Positions 50,970 to 51,315 of a DNA stretch of 51,315 nucleotides are shown here, one piece after another (the stretch's first letter is position 1; each line of letters starts with the position of its first letter). Both the position numbers and the translations under genes were made by a program. Source of the DNA: Acidimicrobiia bacterium (lineage in GTDB: Bacteria > Actinomycetota > Acidimicrobiia > Spongiisociales > Spongiisociaceae); the NCBI GenBank assembly GCA_011523635.1, contig WTGI01000015.1, forward strand, positions 1-51,315. The letters run 5' to 3'. The notes beneath the pieces are model-generated. The model saw only the letters and a list, made by a program, of their open reading frames with translations. It had not been told where the DNA came from and searched no databases.

Positions 50970-51315
50970 TCAGACTGCGAAGATCCGCCGAGGGTTCTTC
51001 ACCAGCATGTCGTCGACCTGGTCCTCGGTAACCCCCAGTTCGCGCAGCTGCGGCACGATCTCGTTGAGGATGTAGGCGTAGCCCTTGCCGCCGTACTCCA
51101 CGAAGTGGATCTTGAGGCAGTTGTCGTGGGCCAGCATGATCTGGTTGCTGTAGCCGTCGGCGCACATGCGGGCGAGGGTCTCCACCCGCTCCCGGTCGGA
51201 GACCCAGTGGTCGCCGCCGAACAGCAGGTGGGAGTCGTTCCAAGGAGTCCCCCGGAACAGGTCGTAGTCGATTGAGACGCCCCGGTCCATCACCGACTCG
51301 TGATACTCGTAGTCA
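50970..51315 (-). CDS. Phosphotriesterase-family metal hydrolase, copy 4 (C-terminal part)
   Basis: The gene runs off the right edge; about 115 residues are visible. YHESVMDRGVSIDYDLFRGT is followed by RVETLARMCADGYSNQIMLA with the metal ligand Asp in HDN, and VDDMLVKNPRRIFAV at the end, as in the other copies. It appears to be the first visible gene of an operon with VOC, PhyH, threonine-synthase-like and unknown-family copy 2 genes. This repeats the pairing of a phosphotriesterase-like enzyme with the unknown family. Confidence 0.85.
   Translation of the reverse strand, partial: DYEYHESVMDRGVSIDYDLFRGTPWNDSHLLFGGDHWVSDRERVETLARMCADGYSNQIMLAHDNCLKIHFVEYGGKGYAYILNEIVPQLRELGVTEDQVDDMLVKNPRRIFAV

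Overview
This window is GC-rich DNA that is almost completely filled with genes. SD-led starts and many ATGA or TGATG stop/start overlaps point to a high-GC actinomycete-type bacterium, possibly a marine or host-associated lineage; the lineage is inferred from gene content only. No rRNA, tRNA, CRISPR array or intact insertion sequence is visible. The theme is uptake and breakdown of small amines, methylated amines, carboxylates and similar compounds.

Layout. 1-2303: end of a cation exchanger and a TRAP transporter pair. 2508-5354: a Fic protein, a Doc-like remnant, and a 2-hydroxyacid dehydrogenase fused to an unrelated C-terminal domain. 5413-11481 (minus): a polyamine-type ABC transporter operon with an embedded CocE-type hydrolase. 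11583-11840: a small winged-helix ORF with palindromes at its 5' end. 11883-19028 (minus): nine tightly packed genes that include a bacterial microcompartment (BMC) shell set (BMC-H, BMC-P, BMC-T), an aldehyde dehydrogenase, a DUF3830 cyclophilin-like protein, a phosphotriesterase-like hydrolase, a Gfo/Idh/MocA dehydrogenase and two proteins I do not recognise. 19094-24143: a lipoprotein, two tandem SsuC-type permeases, their binding lipoprotein and a serine esterase. 24162-30438 (minus): an SDR and a heterotetrameric sarcosine oxidase in the order A-G-B-D behind a DddP-like M24 protein. 30788-32640: amidohydrolase and zinc alcohol dehydrogenase. 32671-38225 (minus): E1 alpha, E1 beta, a free lipoyl protein, a ThDP enzyme and a class III aminotransferase. 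38506-40604: short MetE and an SDR. 40819-51315: aminotransferases of classes IV and V, RraA, three more phosphotriesterase-family proteins, a threonine-synthase-like enzyme, a PhyH dioxygenase, a VOC protein and a paralogue of one of the unknown BMC-operon proteins.

The most interesting part is the BMC operon. Its shell set and the order aldehyde dehydrogenase, BMC-H, BMC-P, BMC-T resemble the Rhodococcus/Mycobacterium (aminoacetone-type) microcompartment, but no known signature enzyme is present. The aldehyde dehydrogenase and the DUF3830 protein carry the same EutQ-like N-terminal domain of about 47 residues, a candidate cargo tag. The unknown protein of about 271 residues in this operon has a second intact copy at 47365-48180 and a decayed third copy at 46151-46255, each close to a phosphotriesterase-family gene. 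This suggests a recurring, undescribed hydrolase-plus-partner module that feeds an aldehyde into a compartment.
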